From Rutstroemia sp. NJR-2017a BVV2 (taxonomy: Eukaryota > Ascomycota > Leotiomycetes > Helotiales > Rutstroemiaceae): DNA of 64,000 nt. This document shows, piece after piece, positions 26,772-37,352 of this stretch. Each line of letters starts with the position of its first letter. Position 1 is the stretch's first letter. The position numbers were made by a program, and so were the translations under genes. The notes under the pieces are model-generated. The model was not told the DNA's origin and searched no databases. It saw only the letters and a list, made by a program, of their open reading frames with translations. The stretch spans positions 558,001 to 622,000 of the forward strand of contig NJPS01000033.1 in NCBI GenBank assembly GCA_002946415.1. The letters are read 5' to 3'.

Positions 26772-26794
26772 CTGTACCGTACTGTACTGTACGG
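26772..26794. promoter_or_regulatory. Dense GTAC repeat (four cores)
   Basis: GTACCGTACTGTACTGTACG carries four GTAC cores at nearly regular 5-6 bp spacing. It is the tightest of the GTAC clusters in this desert. Confidence 0.35.
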
Positions 26795-29765
26795 TATTGC
26801 AGGGCTGCATGTCTCATGTTCCTTGATGTTTATTTCGTCACTGTCACATATGTTGTCCTGCGCATTACGTTGGTGGCCGTCGCGGGATGCCATACGCACA
26901 GCGAATTCCAACAATTCCCACATCTTTCGCAAATGCCCGAAACACAAAGGTACAGCAAAGAAACAAGGTATTCGAGCCCAGACCGTCTTATGGGCCATCC
27001 ACATTGTTCTTTAGTTCTTTAGACTTTCCAAGTCTTGTTTCGAAGCCCGTTTTTATTATTTATTTCTTTCGTCGTTTTATTTTTTACACTGGGCTCGCTA
27101 TGGATGAGGCTTCAGGTCCTTGACTGGGCAAGTGCTCGCTTCTAGTGGAGTTGGGTGAGGGAAGTGGATAGGCAGACGGACGGGGCTATGGGGAATGTTT
27201 GTTTGGATGGAGACGGCAAAATACGTGACGATGAATAAAAGTGCCGGTTCGTTACCGAATTGATTCATCTAGCTGCGAAGGAACATCTCTTCTTCGGACA
27301 CTTGGCAACCGTGCTGCGGGCGCGGGATGTGCAGCTGGCGCTTCCGTGATTGCAGTACAAGCTCAAGCAACGGTAGGTGTTTTTAGCCTGGCCTTGTCTG
27401 CCTACCTACCTGCCGTGCGTCGGTAACGGTAGATGAGATGAGGTTGGGAGTGCAAGTGGACAAGCCCCCACGGCCCAGACGCATGAAGCATAAAAGTAAA
27501 AGCGAGATGGACATTGCAAACAGATAGAGAAAGTTAGTTTCCAGGAAAGGCAGATGGTCGCTGGGTACGCGTTGCGACGATGAGATTTGAAGATACAGAT
27601 GCTGAGATGAGATGAGGTACCGTACCGGACCGACCGTTTTTGTGGAACCGCGGGCTCTACACGCGCTCCGTTTGGTTATGTCCGATTGCGTGGTTTAGGT
27701 TTCGTGTTGCAAATTATCTCCCACAGAATGTCTCATATGCTCATCGACGATGACATACGTATGAGGCTGATTGGCGATGATCGAGGCTTTCAGCTTCATT
27801 TTTTAAAAATCTACGTCTCCATCTTGCTCGGACGCCGAACGTCTAAATGTATAACGTCGTCTTGCTATTGCTGACAGACATATGAGAGATCCATAGATAA
27901 GGCGGACAAGGCTTGGTTGGCACAGATATTCCCGTCTGTCTGTTCATTTTCCATGTCCACCGCTATCCACAGTCGTTTTTTTAACATTCCACGAAAGCAC
28001 GATGCGCACCACGGCATATTGTTTAATTTGCTAGACCAAGGCACTGGGACCATGCGAAGGGAAATTTTTTCTTAGCACGCATATAAGGATATGTATTGTA
28101 TGTTCCAGCCAGGTCTAAATGGCGGTCGGTCGGGTCAACCAAGTGGTCTGTCTCCCCGTTATTGTCCACCTCTATCTATCTGCCAACCTACCATATCGTA
28201 TCCATCCTGAGTGCGCCGGCGTACGAAAATGAGGCTAAATGAGAAACGGCGGTCAGAGTAAAATGACCATTGCGAGTTCCACCACGCGTAGTTAGTTTGG
28301 ACAGTGTGGAATTGTCCAAAGTGGATTTTTCGTGCTGGCTTTCCATGTGGTTTGACGACACTGAGTTTGGATGCTTGGATGCATGCATGAAAATGGAAAG
28401 GAAGAGAATCCTTCTCTGGTTTGGTGCGTCTGTTCTGTGGATGAACAGAAGGTCTGAACGCACGCAGTGTGATGGACGGACGCCATAGTGGGAACGCGAG
28501 AGAGAACAGATAAGAAAGATACTCGTTATGAATGTAATGTAATGTATGTATGGCCAAGGGGCGTTTGAGTTTTAGTGTTTGCGATATGGGTGAAGTCACT
28601 GCTGTCGGAGTTTTTAGTATGGACATATGGTACCTGGAAGGGGCTTCAACGGCCATTGACTCGTACGGGTAAGGCTGATGAGGTTAGACTCCCTCAGGTA
28701 TACTCGGAAGATACAAGTCGGGTGGTAGGCGACGGAGGTACAGCCATATCTTGCGTAGTAGCTATGTAGTTCATACATTCATGCATGATGTTCAAAGCTA
28801 TCTTCATCACACAATATAACAGAAATAATAAACTGAATATCTAGATATTCGAAAAATAATCAAACAAGGAAAACTGTTCCAGCCCAGCCGTCACTACTGC
28901 ACAGCAAAACACGCAATCCAGGTTCTCGTTCTTCTGGTTGTGGTTCTCGCTCCCGTCATCAAAACTAACTGAAGCCCAGCCCAACCAAACATTCTTGCAT
29001 CCGCAGCTGTATTGTCCGTAAACACAACCCCAATGTCTTATTTATTTATTTATTTCCGTCCTCTATCACATCACATATACATGATAGGATATGACAACAT
29101 ATGCAAGCGGGCAAAATTTTTCCATCACCACACACCCCGCTCCCCGGATCCGCAACCGCACCAATCGTTTTTTCTTCCGTGCTGCCCCGGAGGAAAAGAA
29201 GCAATAAAGCACAGCAGATACGTGCGTGCAAACTAGTTGTTACACGGACGGATACTTGGAGGAGGAGAAAAGAAAGTTTTGGGTTATTATTAGTAACAGC
29301 GGTAGAGAGAAGTATTGGTATTTATTATTATTTATTTATTGATTTTATGTGGTCCATAAGTGAGGTATCGCATATCTGTGCAACATACCACAACATAAAA
29401 ATACGATACCATGAAGCCCAACGCCGGGACCGGGTTCTGGGAATCGATCGATCACCGGGGACGGGAGGGAGTGTGTGTGTGTGTGCTCGGCTTCGGGAGT
29501 GCAAAATAGGAGAGGAGGGAGGGAGGGGATACGTGCATGCATGCATCGTACGAGATGCTTTTTGTTGAACCAAGAATCGGGTTGGGTGGTGTGGGAGAAA
29601 AGGGAGGGGGGGAGGAAATATGATACAACATCTGATACCGAGAATCGGATCGGGAAAAGGAAGGGAGGGAGGGAGGAGGCAGGAACGTGCCGAGATCTCG
29701 GCTGCCTGGCTGGCTGGTTGCGCTGAAAATGTGTGTTTACTTTTTTTTGTGTTGAGTTTTTTCAC

Positions 29766-29793
29766 GATCATCAATCAATCAATCAATCAATCA
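29766..29793. repeat. (ATCA)n microsatellite
   Basis: About six tandem ATCA units, just beyond the 3' end of the zinc-finger gene. Confidence 0.85.
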
Positions 29794-29933
29794 CTTGACC
29801 AGCATCCAAGCTCAACTCTAGTATCTAGCTGCATATGACGATATGTACATAATCCAAACCTTCCCAATCCGAGTCCAGAATCTAGACTGGAAAGGAGATA
29901 GATTACGAATAGCATACATAGATACGAGTCAAA

Positions 29934-32788
29934 CTAAGTTTTCTTCGCAGAGCCTATCCTCCTATACTTGCGCTTATCCTTCCTGCTCATACGAACTTTA
30001 TCTCTGGTGCCCTTCCCCCCCTCCCAGAACGCGCCAGTGCGTCGCCGTCCAATCACCCGCTCGCCACACATCGCGCATTCCTCCGGCCGGTACGGGCCCT
30101 CCCTACTGCACCAGCCGCAGATCATGCGTTTGGCCCACTCGTTGACATGTTCTTCTGCCTCGTCGTGGCACTTGTCGCAGGCGTAGACCTTCTCGCAACA
30201 GCTGAAGCGGAACCAGCGGTAGGATTTCCCGTAGTGCCGGCAGAGACCATTTTTGGGTAAAGGTGTGCCGGGCACGAGACCCAGGGTTTCTTTCTTTTTG
30301 CGGGGAAGAATGTTGTGTGGGGTGGCGGCGGAGGAGATCTGGAGGAATTTTATCGTGGGGATGGAGAAAGTGAATTTTTGGTGGCATTCGCGACAGATGT
30401 TGGTGGTGGTCTCGCCGCGGACCGAGATTATTCCGGGGGCGGGGTAGGCGGTGGAACATGAGGAGCAGGTGGGTGTGAAGGAACTGGTTTTAGTGTCAAT
30501 ACATGTATGATGGACATATAAGCTGTAGTGGCAGGAAGACTTACCTAGGTAGCATATCACCTACTACACACCCCTCAAGGTCCAAGAACCCAGCTCTCAC
30601 ATTGTGAGCGTGTACAAGATCTTTCCGGAATGTGACGTTCAGTGCAGTTGCGCACTTCCTGCAAGATTGAGTCTTCAGCACTCCTGTCTTGAGTCCCTTG
30701 ACTTCGGTGATTTCCTTGCATCGTGAACACTTGACAGTGATGTTCAGTGTAGTCACCTCAAGCAACTCAATTCCATGCAGTTCAATGAACGGGAACGATA
30801 TAGCAGTGCCGCGTTCTTGATTTGCAGCTGGTGCTTTTGTATCTTCTCCCTCGTGATCTTCTGCATCGTGGGTGACTTCAGCTCCTCCATCTGCATCTGA
30901 GGATTCATCACCACTATCGTAAGAATACATAGAGTCGGAATCTGAGTCTTCTGCATCTTCTGCATTGACAATGGTCCACTCAGGAGGTCTCGTGATGTAT
31001 TGGATATGACTCTTCTCATCCTCGTCCTCGCTGGGAACGTTTTTGCCCTTTTCATCTCTGGCTCCCAATGGTTGTTCGACAACGGGATCAGGCTCTTGCG
31101 TGAGCGGTACTGGCTTCTTCTCTTCCAGAACTTTTTTGGCCAGCACATGCATATTTTGTGCTAGATAGTTGATATGGCCCATCAAGTTCAGGGCCTTCGT
31201 CTCCAACACTTTCTGCTCAAATCCTGCTTCTACGGCTTTCGCCTCCGGGGCATCGACGCCTTCGAGCCTGATGCGACAAGGTTCAAGAGGATAGAGTTTA
31301 GGAACAAACAGTTGCACCACTTTGATATCTCTAATGGCGTCCGGTAATTCTGCACGCTTCCGCGGTTCAACAGGAATTGTATAAGCAATACCATCCCCAG
31401 ATTTCTTGTAAAGGGGTAATCTGCCCATTCTCGCTTCCAATTGCCTGGTCTCTGCTTCTCGTCGCTTCCCCGCCTCGGCCTTTTCTTCTGTTGTGAAACT
31501 TACCACTGGGGCACTCGGAGCAGCCTTTGGTGGTTCAGCAGCTTGTGGAACCGACTTAGGCTGCACCGGAGCTTGAACGACTCTGCTCGGAGTGGAAATG
31601 TGTCGCGTGTCCTTGTTCAGGACAATTTTAACTGTATCCGCCTTCTCCGCAGATAGAAATTCTTCAAGATGCTTATCCAGAGATTTCATCAATTCTAGTA
31701 AAGTGGTACTCTCCTTTTCTCTCACCAAATCATCGAATCCCTTTTCAACATTGATGGCAAATCCTCTGGGAATATCTTTGTTCTCCACCCTCAAAGTCGG
31801 TGGCGATGAGGGATATCCGGGGGGTATTGACAAAGCACATTCCAGTGCAGTCATCTCGAAAGGAAAGTCAGGATCTGAAGGAGTGAGACTGAATCTCAGT
31901 AAAGTCGTACCACTGGCACTTCCTGATGGCCGAGTCTCCTTGGGAGAGAATCGCCTTCGAATTTGTCCTAGCTGAAATTCTCGGGGGTTTTCAGATTGGG
32001 CTCGTGGCACCGGCTTCGACACCACCCTCGAAGCTGGAACAGGAGCTGTGGTTGCTTGTGAACGATCATGGATCATGTTATCCTCGTCCTGTGTAGCGCC
32101 AGACTTGGGATCCTGAGCGACATCGGGCGTTGAAATCTTCGCCGTGGAACGGCTGGGAAGTTTGGTTTGGTCATGGATGAATGAACAGCTGTCGCCAGCT
32201 CGACAACTTCCTGAAACTAAGTGTCAGCACCCTGTCACATGTAATTGCCCGTCTTCGTATGCTTTCATATAAGCCTCCCAATATCACGTGGTGTAACCAA
32301 AGGCGTCGCCTTCCAGCAAATCATCGTCCTTACTGAACTGCCTCAATTTAATCTACTCCCGTGTTCATCATCGATGCACCGTGAATCACGGGATCTCCAC
32401 TGCCACTGCACAACATGCAACTTTGCATTACATATGCAGAGCAATTACATTTCTTCCCAATTTCCGGCAAGCCAATCAAAAAAATCGACGCCGCTGATGG
32501 CAATGAAAAGGTAAGAAAATACCTGATTTACTGAAATACCGACAGATCCTTGTTTTCGCCGGTTGTTGGGGAGGATTTTCAGAAGCTTGTGAGGCGGTAC
32601 GGTCGTTTGAACCTGCCAACGCATCAGTACAAGCGAGCAGATGACCCTTACCGGAGCAGCCATGATATGCGCTGCAACCAGATACGATGCTGATAATGCA
32701 TAAGGATAGATAGCAAATATTGATGTCAAGGCGGTGAGGGGCAAGTAGAGAGCTTCTGACCTGTTGGTGCTGGTATATTGGCCGTCAT
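29934..32788 (-). CDS. CCCH + CHY zinc-finger protein
   Basis: Four exons (32788-32761, 32612-32523, 32210-30545, 30483-29934) give 777 aa in one frame. A CCCH finger is split by an intron: C33-x8-C42-x5-C48-x3-H52, typical of RNA binding. Residues about 110-215 resemble an RWD-like fold (SLTPSDPDFPFEMTALEC, then PPGYPSSPPTL). An acidic disordered part follows (about 420-490). Cys-pair zinc ribbons come next (CSRC...CRKC and CSSC...CREC), then the CHY finger at about 676-735 (CRHYGKSYRWFRFSCCEKVY, CDKCHDE, CGWC, CAMC) and a Lys/Arg-rich tail. CHY fingers occur in ubiquitin ligases such as Pirh2 and in the Hot13 family. No RING finger is visible here, so ligase activity is not claimed. The first exon codes only nine residues; its donor is GTCAGA, so the start is the least certain part. 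Confidence 0.82.
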
Positions 32789-33714
32789 GATATCGAGAGA
32801 TGGGAGTTGGTTCGCCGATGAGCTGCGTTCGAGGCCTCGGAAGGATGTCACGAATGGGTATAGGGTATGGGGTGATGATGGAGATCGCCCTGGTGATGAA
32901 AGTGATGATGGATGTGGATATGGATGTGGATATGGATGGGAGTGAATTATCTCAACGTCTGATGTTGCCCTTTTGGCAGTATTTCGTAAAGTTCTGGATA
33001 GAAACAATTGCAGATGATGGGTTTATGAGCTGTGTGATGCTTTTGCTGCTGCCGTCCTTTCGTCAAGATCACGGGGAACGGGGAACGGGGAAGAGGGAAA
33101 GGGCAAGTTAAGGTTGGGTTAGACGGAGTGGAAGCGTTTTTTGCCGATGAGTCGAAATGATATAATTGCTGTGGCACACTTCTCTGACTCTTTCTGTTCT
33201 CTGACTCACTACATGGTAGGTGAATTTCTTGATTTTGTAGCAATTTAATCTGGAAAATAATACGATTATCTGGATTGTTTATTATTTTGTTCTTGCTTTC
33301 ATTTATTATTGATTTGTTGATTTATTTATTATTTATTTATCTGCTGCTTATTACTGCTTTTGTTCTTGAATCCCGAACATTCTGATATCTCAAAATCGAC
33401 CGCCACTCACTCTCATCACCCCATACTCCATACACCGTCGACTCTTTCCCCGTCTTCCCCCACCCGGCTGTACCTCGAAGTTTCCAGACACTGACTCACC
33501 GACGTTAACGTTCCTTGCAGTGCTGCAGTATCACCTCAGATTGCAATTGCAATTGTTTTCAATCTCGATTTCATTTATGAATAGGAAATTTTTATTTTAA
33601 GTAGGAAATGTTGAAGTAGGAAATATCCGGAGCTATCTCCGGTAGTTTAAAATCAACGCGTTTTTTTTTGGCTTTCAAAAGTTACTCGCAAACTTATATC
33701 CCCTTCAGATGTCG
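32789..33714. other. Intergenic, A/T-rich centre
   Basis: No gene is supported. Trinucleotide-like ATGGATGTGGAT repeats lie at 32902-32940 next to the start of the zinc-finger gene, and TTATTTATT-rich DNA at 33260-33360. Confidence 0.6.
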
Positions 33715-35149
33715 TTAGGCGCGGACAGACGACGGATAATATAGTGAACGGGTTTTCACATCATCTTCACAGTCGTGGCATTCCGCATATCTGAATGCAT
33801 CAGATCTTGGCTTCAGGCAAGAGTTCTTATGCTGATAGAGGTTGTACTCGGTTTGGCGTCTATCCTCTGCTCGACCATCCTCCGTTTGCAAGCAATTTGT
33901 AGCTAGCTCGAGCTCTTCTTCCCAACGCTCTAGCTCTACTTTAAGTGCCTCGTCGAGCTTCGCGGCCAAGCGGTCTCTTTCTCCTTCTGCATCCTCTTCT
34001 CCCGTGCTACTCTGTCCTGGATCTCGGCTGTTTTCTTGTCTGACTTGTAGAATCTGTGGCTGCTCTTGAGCTGATGATCCCAAAGCTTCTTTTGTTCGAC
34101 CATTCTTTTATCAAATGCCATGAGCCCTTATGTAATGGAGTTGTATTCTTCACCTCGACGTCCCATGGTCCACGGCGTTGTTGCTTGATCAGCTTTCCGC
34201 GAACCTCCATACGTCGCATTTGTCTAAATGTTCTGAGGGTCTGCTCATCTTCCATGTCCCGATAGAAGTCCATCCATCTCGACACGTCCATTACCATACT
34301 GATAAGTATCCCGTAGAGTCTCCTAATATATTAATACTGAATGTTTCTTGGAAGCTCTGTGAATATGAGGTTAGTAGCAAAGTACGTGAGAAGTGGCGAT
34401 GCTGGAAGTCCTTCGGTTTTTGCAAAAATAAGTGTTTTGTCAGATATGTCTTGGTTGATCAGTTAAGGATATCATGGAAGAGAGATCGTAGGAATTTTAT
34501 GCTACACGTTTGATGAGTATTCTAACAATTTCAGATTCCTATTTTTTGACCAGACATGTTTTGTTCAAGAAACCTCAATGGCGACACAACGAGTCTTGAT
34601 TTCTCTTCCATTTGATCTTTCAGCAACTGAACAAGGGAAGCCACGAAGTTGAACAGCCTTTACTGTATGTATGAATCAGCACATACTTTAATGCCCAGTC
34701 ACGAAAGTCGGGTTTTCTACTGTGTCGAACATCCCTGTTTCATGCACGATGATTGGCTGAGACGCAAAGACACCAAAAGTCTTCCACGACCACTCACACC
34801 CTTCTGTCGACAAATTCATTTTATTTCGCTCCTCAACCATGTTTCGAATTCCAAGAACTTCCATTAGATAATTGCTTATCTGGTCGCAGAAGCGGTTGAC
34901 CGTGGTCGTGGAAATTTTACGTGTTCTTCGCGACGATCTCTCTCGTTCAATCAAGCGATATAATTGTGCTTCAATGTCGAAGTACCTGGTATCATGTTGC
35001 GGCACGATCCACCAAGCATTTCTTTTTCCACGATGGCGAACAAAGGGGTTTTGAAACCTTTCTTTGTTCCCCTGGGGTTTTTTCAGTGAGATTTCTTCCT
35101 TGGTTCTGTGAGATAAAGAGGTCGTGAATGAGCAGAGAAAGTTCTTCAA
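33715..35149 (-). pseudogene. Decayed gene of unknown family, broken by frameshifts
   Basis: Reading the minus strand, five protein-like pieces follow one another in different frames. They are about 35149-34688 (no ATG at its open start; contains YFDIEAQLYRLIERERSS and WSWKTFGVFASQPIIVHET), 34640-34510 (VQLLKDQMEEKSRLVVSPLR), 34297-34150 (WMDFYRDMEDEQTLRTFRQM), 34121-33975 (Lys-rich coiled coil) and 33985-33715 (LDEALKVELERWEEELELA, then a Cys/His-bearing end). No intron with proper boundaries restores a single frame; the last two shifts are within a few bases of otherwise continuous coiled coil. This is best read as a dead or badly diverged gene of about 400 codons. No family was recognised. 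Confidence 0.5.
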
Positions 35150-35436
35150 CTCAACACTTCGACTCTCTTTCAGTTCGTGCAGGCACGCAAAGAACCAGTA
35201 CTATTCTTGTTCCCAGAACAAAACATACAATCACTTTGTCTCTCCTTGTTCTTTGTTTCTCTTTATGTAGAGTGTTTTCCTCAAACTATATTACAACGCG
35301 ATACCACGTCTTGAGCATTTTCCTATCATACAATTCAAACCGCTTGAAAAAGTACAAGTCACATACACCAGAACACATTCAGCAGGTCTGATCATTAAAC
35401 ACCACATCCCTCGGACATAAACACAACACCCCGAAG

Positions 35437-36900
35437 ATGTATTTCATAAAATCTATCGCTCTTGGAGCAATGCTCTGCGCATCCACAATCAACGCACACT
35501 TGGCCCTCACCTGGCCACTCCCCTTCCGCGCCAAGGAAAACCCCAACTCCGTGGAAAGCCAAATCGACTACAGTATCACCTCTCCCCTTGCCGCATCCGG
35601 ATCCAACTTCCCGTGCAAGTACAATGACATGGGTACCGCAGGCGGCAAGTCCGTCGTAACCTGGCAAGCTGGCGCTACCGCGAATTGGACTGTCGGCACC
35701 GGTGCTCTGCACGGTGGAGGCTCATGCCAAGTCGCACTTTCCTACGACTCTGGGAAAACCTTCCACGTCATCCACTCATACATCGGTTCTTGCCCTACTG
35801 CCGTCTCCTCGTCCGCCGACTTCACCGTCCCAGCCGATGCCCCAACCGGAGCGGCAATGTTCGCATGGACATGGCAGAACTTGGAAGGCAATCGCGAGTT
35901 CTACATGTCCTGCGCTTCGGTAACCATTGAAGGCGGATCAAAGACTCGCGCTGCTCCTGCTGTTGCTTTCTCTGACCGCCCCAGTCTCTTCCTCGTCAAT
36001 CTTGGCAATGGATGCACATCTGTGGAGGGCAAGAGTGTCAACTACCCCGCCCCAGGTCCAGATGCGGATGTCACCAGAGTCTCTTCAGACGAAGGTTCAT
36101 TCACTGGAACTTGTGGCCCGGTAAACGGTGTAGCTTCAGCAAACACGGCCGACTCCGCTGGCTCAGCGCCCAAGGCGGTTTCGTCTGCTAGCTCTAGCGC
36201 GAGTACCGGAATGTCTTACACCGCGACCCCATCCTCATCATCAGCCTCTGCCTCCATTAAATCCTCAAGCTCCGGGCCAATAGCTATCACTATCATCCCC
36301 AGCGCATCCAGCAGTTCCACCCCAGCGCAATCCGCTTCCGAGTCGGCTTCATCCGCCTCAAGTGCATACACCTCAGCGCAATCCGCATCCAATCCAGCGC
36401 AATCCGCATCCAAGTCAGCTTCATCCGCCTCCAGCGCCTCCACCCCATCCTCCACCAGCGCATCCTCCTCCTCCTCCTCCTCCAGCTCCCTAACCATCAC
36501 CACCGACGGCCAATGCGGCAGCGGCAAAACCTGCAAAGGCTCCACCTGGGGCCCGTGCTGCTCCTCCTCCGGCTTCTGCGGCGTCGGCGACGCCTGGTGC
36601 AGTGCTGCCAGCTGCCAACCCGCGTTCGGGACCTGCGGCACGTTCCTCAACTCCACTGCTGCTTCTTCCGTTCCAAAACGCAATGCTAAACCAGTGGTTA
36701 CTACGCTTGCGACTTGTGTGGTTGCGAGTAGCGAAAGTGCGGTTGCGAGTACTTCTGTTGTAGAGATCTTGCCATCGTTCCAACCTACGGTTGTGAGTAG
36801 TGCGGCGGTGAGTGCGACGGCGACGCAGGATGAGGAGGTGGTGGTTACGGAGACGGCGTTTGCTAGGGGGAAGATGATTAGAGGGATGAGAAGGTGGTGA
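35437..36900 (+). CDS. AA11-type lytic polysaccharide monooxygenase with C-terminal CBM18
   Basis: A single exon gives 487 aa. A signal peptide (residues 1-20, ..TINA) is followed at once by His21, which becomes the N-terminal histidine of the copper brace. The second histidine is in LHGGGSCQ (about residue 92), and the axial Tyr lies in NREFYMSCA (about 155). The motifs NFPCK, VIHSYIGSCP and FAWTWQNLEGNRE match AA11, a family of secreted copper enzymes that cut chitin oxidatively. After the catalytic domain comes a Ser/Ala-rich, probably O-glycosylated linker with internal repeats. A hevein-type chitin-binding domain (CBM18, about residues 357-400; eight Cys, CGSGKTC...GPCCSSSGFCG) follows, then a low-complexity tail. 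Substrate binding and catalysis thus agree. Likely roles are remodelling of its own wall or digestion of chitin outside the cell. Confidence 0.88.
   Translation: MYFIKSIALGAMLCASTINAHLALTWPLPFRAKENPNSVESQIDYSITSPLAASGSNFPCKYNDMGTAGGKSVVTWQAGATANWTVGTGALHGGGSCQVALSYDSGKTFHVIHSYIGSCPTAVSSSADFTVPADAPTGAAMFAWTWQNLEGNREFYMSCASVTIEGGSKTRAAPAVAFSDRPSLFLVNLGNGCTSVEGKSVNYPAPGPDADVTRVSSDEGSFTGTCGPVNGVASANTADSAGSAPKAVSSASSSASTGMSYTATPSSSSASASIKSSSSGPIAITIIPSASSSSTPAQSASESASSASSAYTSAQSASNPAQSASKSASSASSASTPSSTSASSSSSSSSSLTITTDGQCGSGKTCKGSTWGPCCSSSGFCGVGDAWCSAASCQPAFGTCGTFLNSTAASSVPKRNAKPVVTTLATCVVASSESAVASTSVVEILPSFQPTVVSSAAVSATATQDEEVVVTETAFARGKMIRGMRRW
36320..36450 (+). repeat. Coding repeats in the LPMO linker
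   Basis: Imperfect repeats of a CCAGCGCAATCCGCATCCAA-like unit encode (P/T)AQSAS(E/K/N)SASSASSA. They are followed by a run of TCC codons. Such repeats change length easily by slippage and probably vary between strains. Confidence 0.7.
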
Positions 36901-37352
36901 ATGGGTAAGTAAGTATTGGGTTTTTTGTTAATATTATATAATTTTTTCTGGATAAATTTGGGTTCTTTTTGTAAATAGTGTTTGGAAACATGTGATATAT
37001 GGTATGAGATGTGATGGAATGAGAAAGGAGTGTGAAGATATTGCATCAGATGTGTACGTACAATGGAATTGATGTGAGTTGGGTGGCTGAGGTGAATAAC
37101 TTGGGATACACATATTGACATAGCGGGGTTCTCCCCTATGTTGATGAAGTCGTGCGGACTAGATCAGACATTAGATAAACAATTCATTTCATTATTACGT
37201 ATTCATAAAGCATAAGCGTGTATACATCCTCTAAGAGACATAAGAACCCAGCCAACCCACCCATTCATTACACATCTACCACTCATTACGCATCTATCCC
37301 AAACCGTCCCTCTTACCAAGGCTCCAGCCAGTCCAGCCGTCATTAATTCTAA
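36901..37352. other. 3' intergenic between convergent genes
   Basis: This is the shared 3' region of the plus-strand LPMO and the minus-strand coiled-coil gene. No coding sequence is seen. Confidence 0.6.

Larger units (their letters stand above)
14909..29933. other. 15-kb gene desert upstream of the DUF3295 regulator
   Basis: No frame here combines length, a start codon, protein-like composition and splice logic. The DNA is not obviously transposon-derived or uniformly A/T-rich. It is a mosaic of CT-rich promoter-like tracts (for example 20560-20640), microsatellites and clustered GTAC palindromes (about 21.5-27.6 kb). The right-hand neighbour is transcribed away on the minus strand and ends here, so most of this DNA is 5' of the regulator. 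Long upstream regions, long leaders or non-coding RNAs are the likely content. Frames 17204-17638 (-), 20447-20914 (+) and 22040-22333 (+) were looked at and not supported. Confidence 0.6.

Noticed and set aside
36216..37121. 301-codon minus-strand frame opposite the LPMO gene
   Set aside because: It is the shadow of the GC-rich Ser/Ala codons of the LPMO linker and runs antisense to a clearly real gene.
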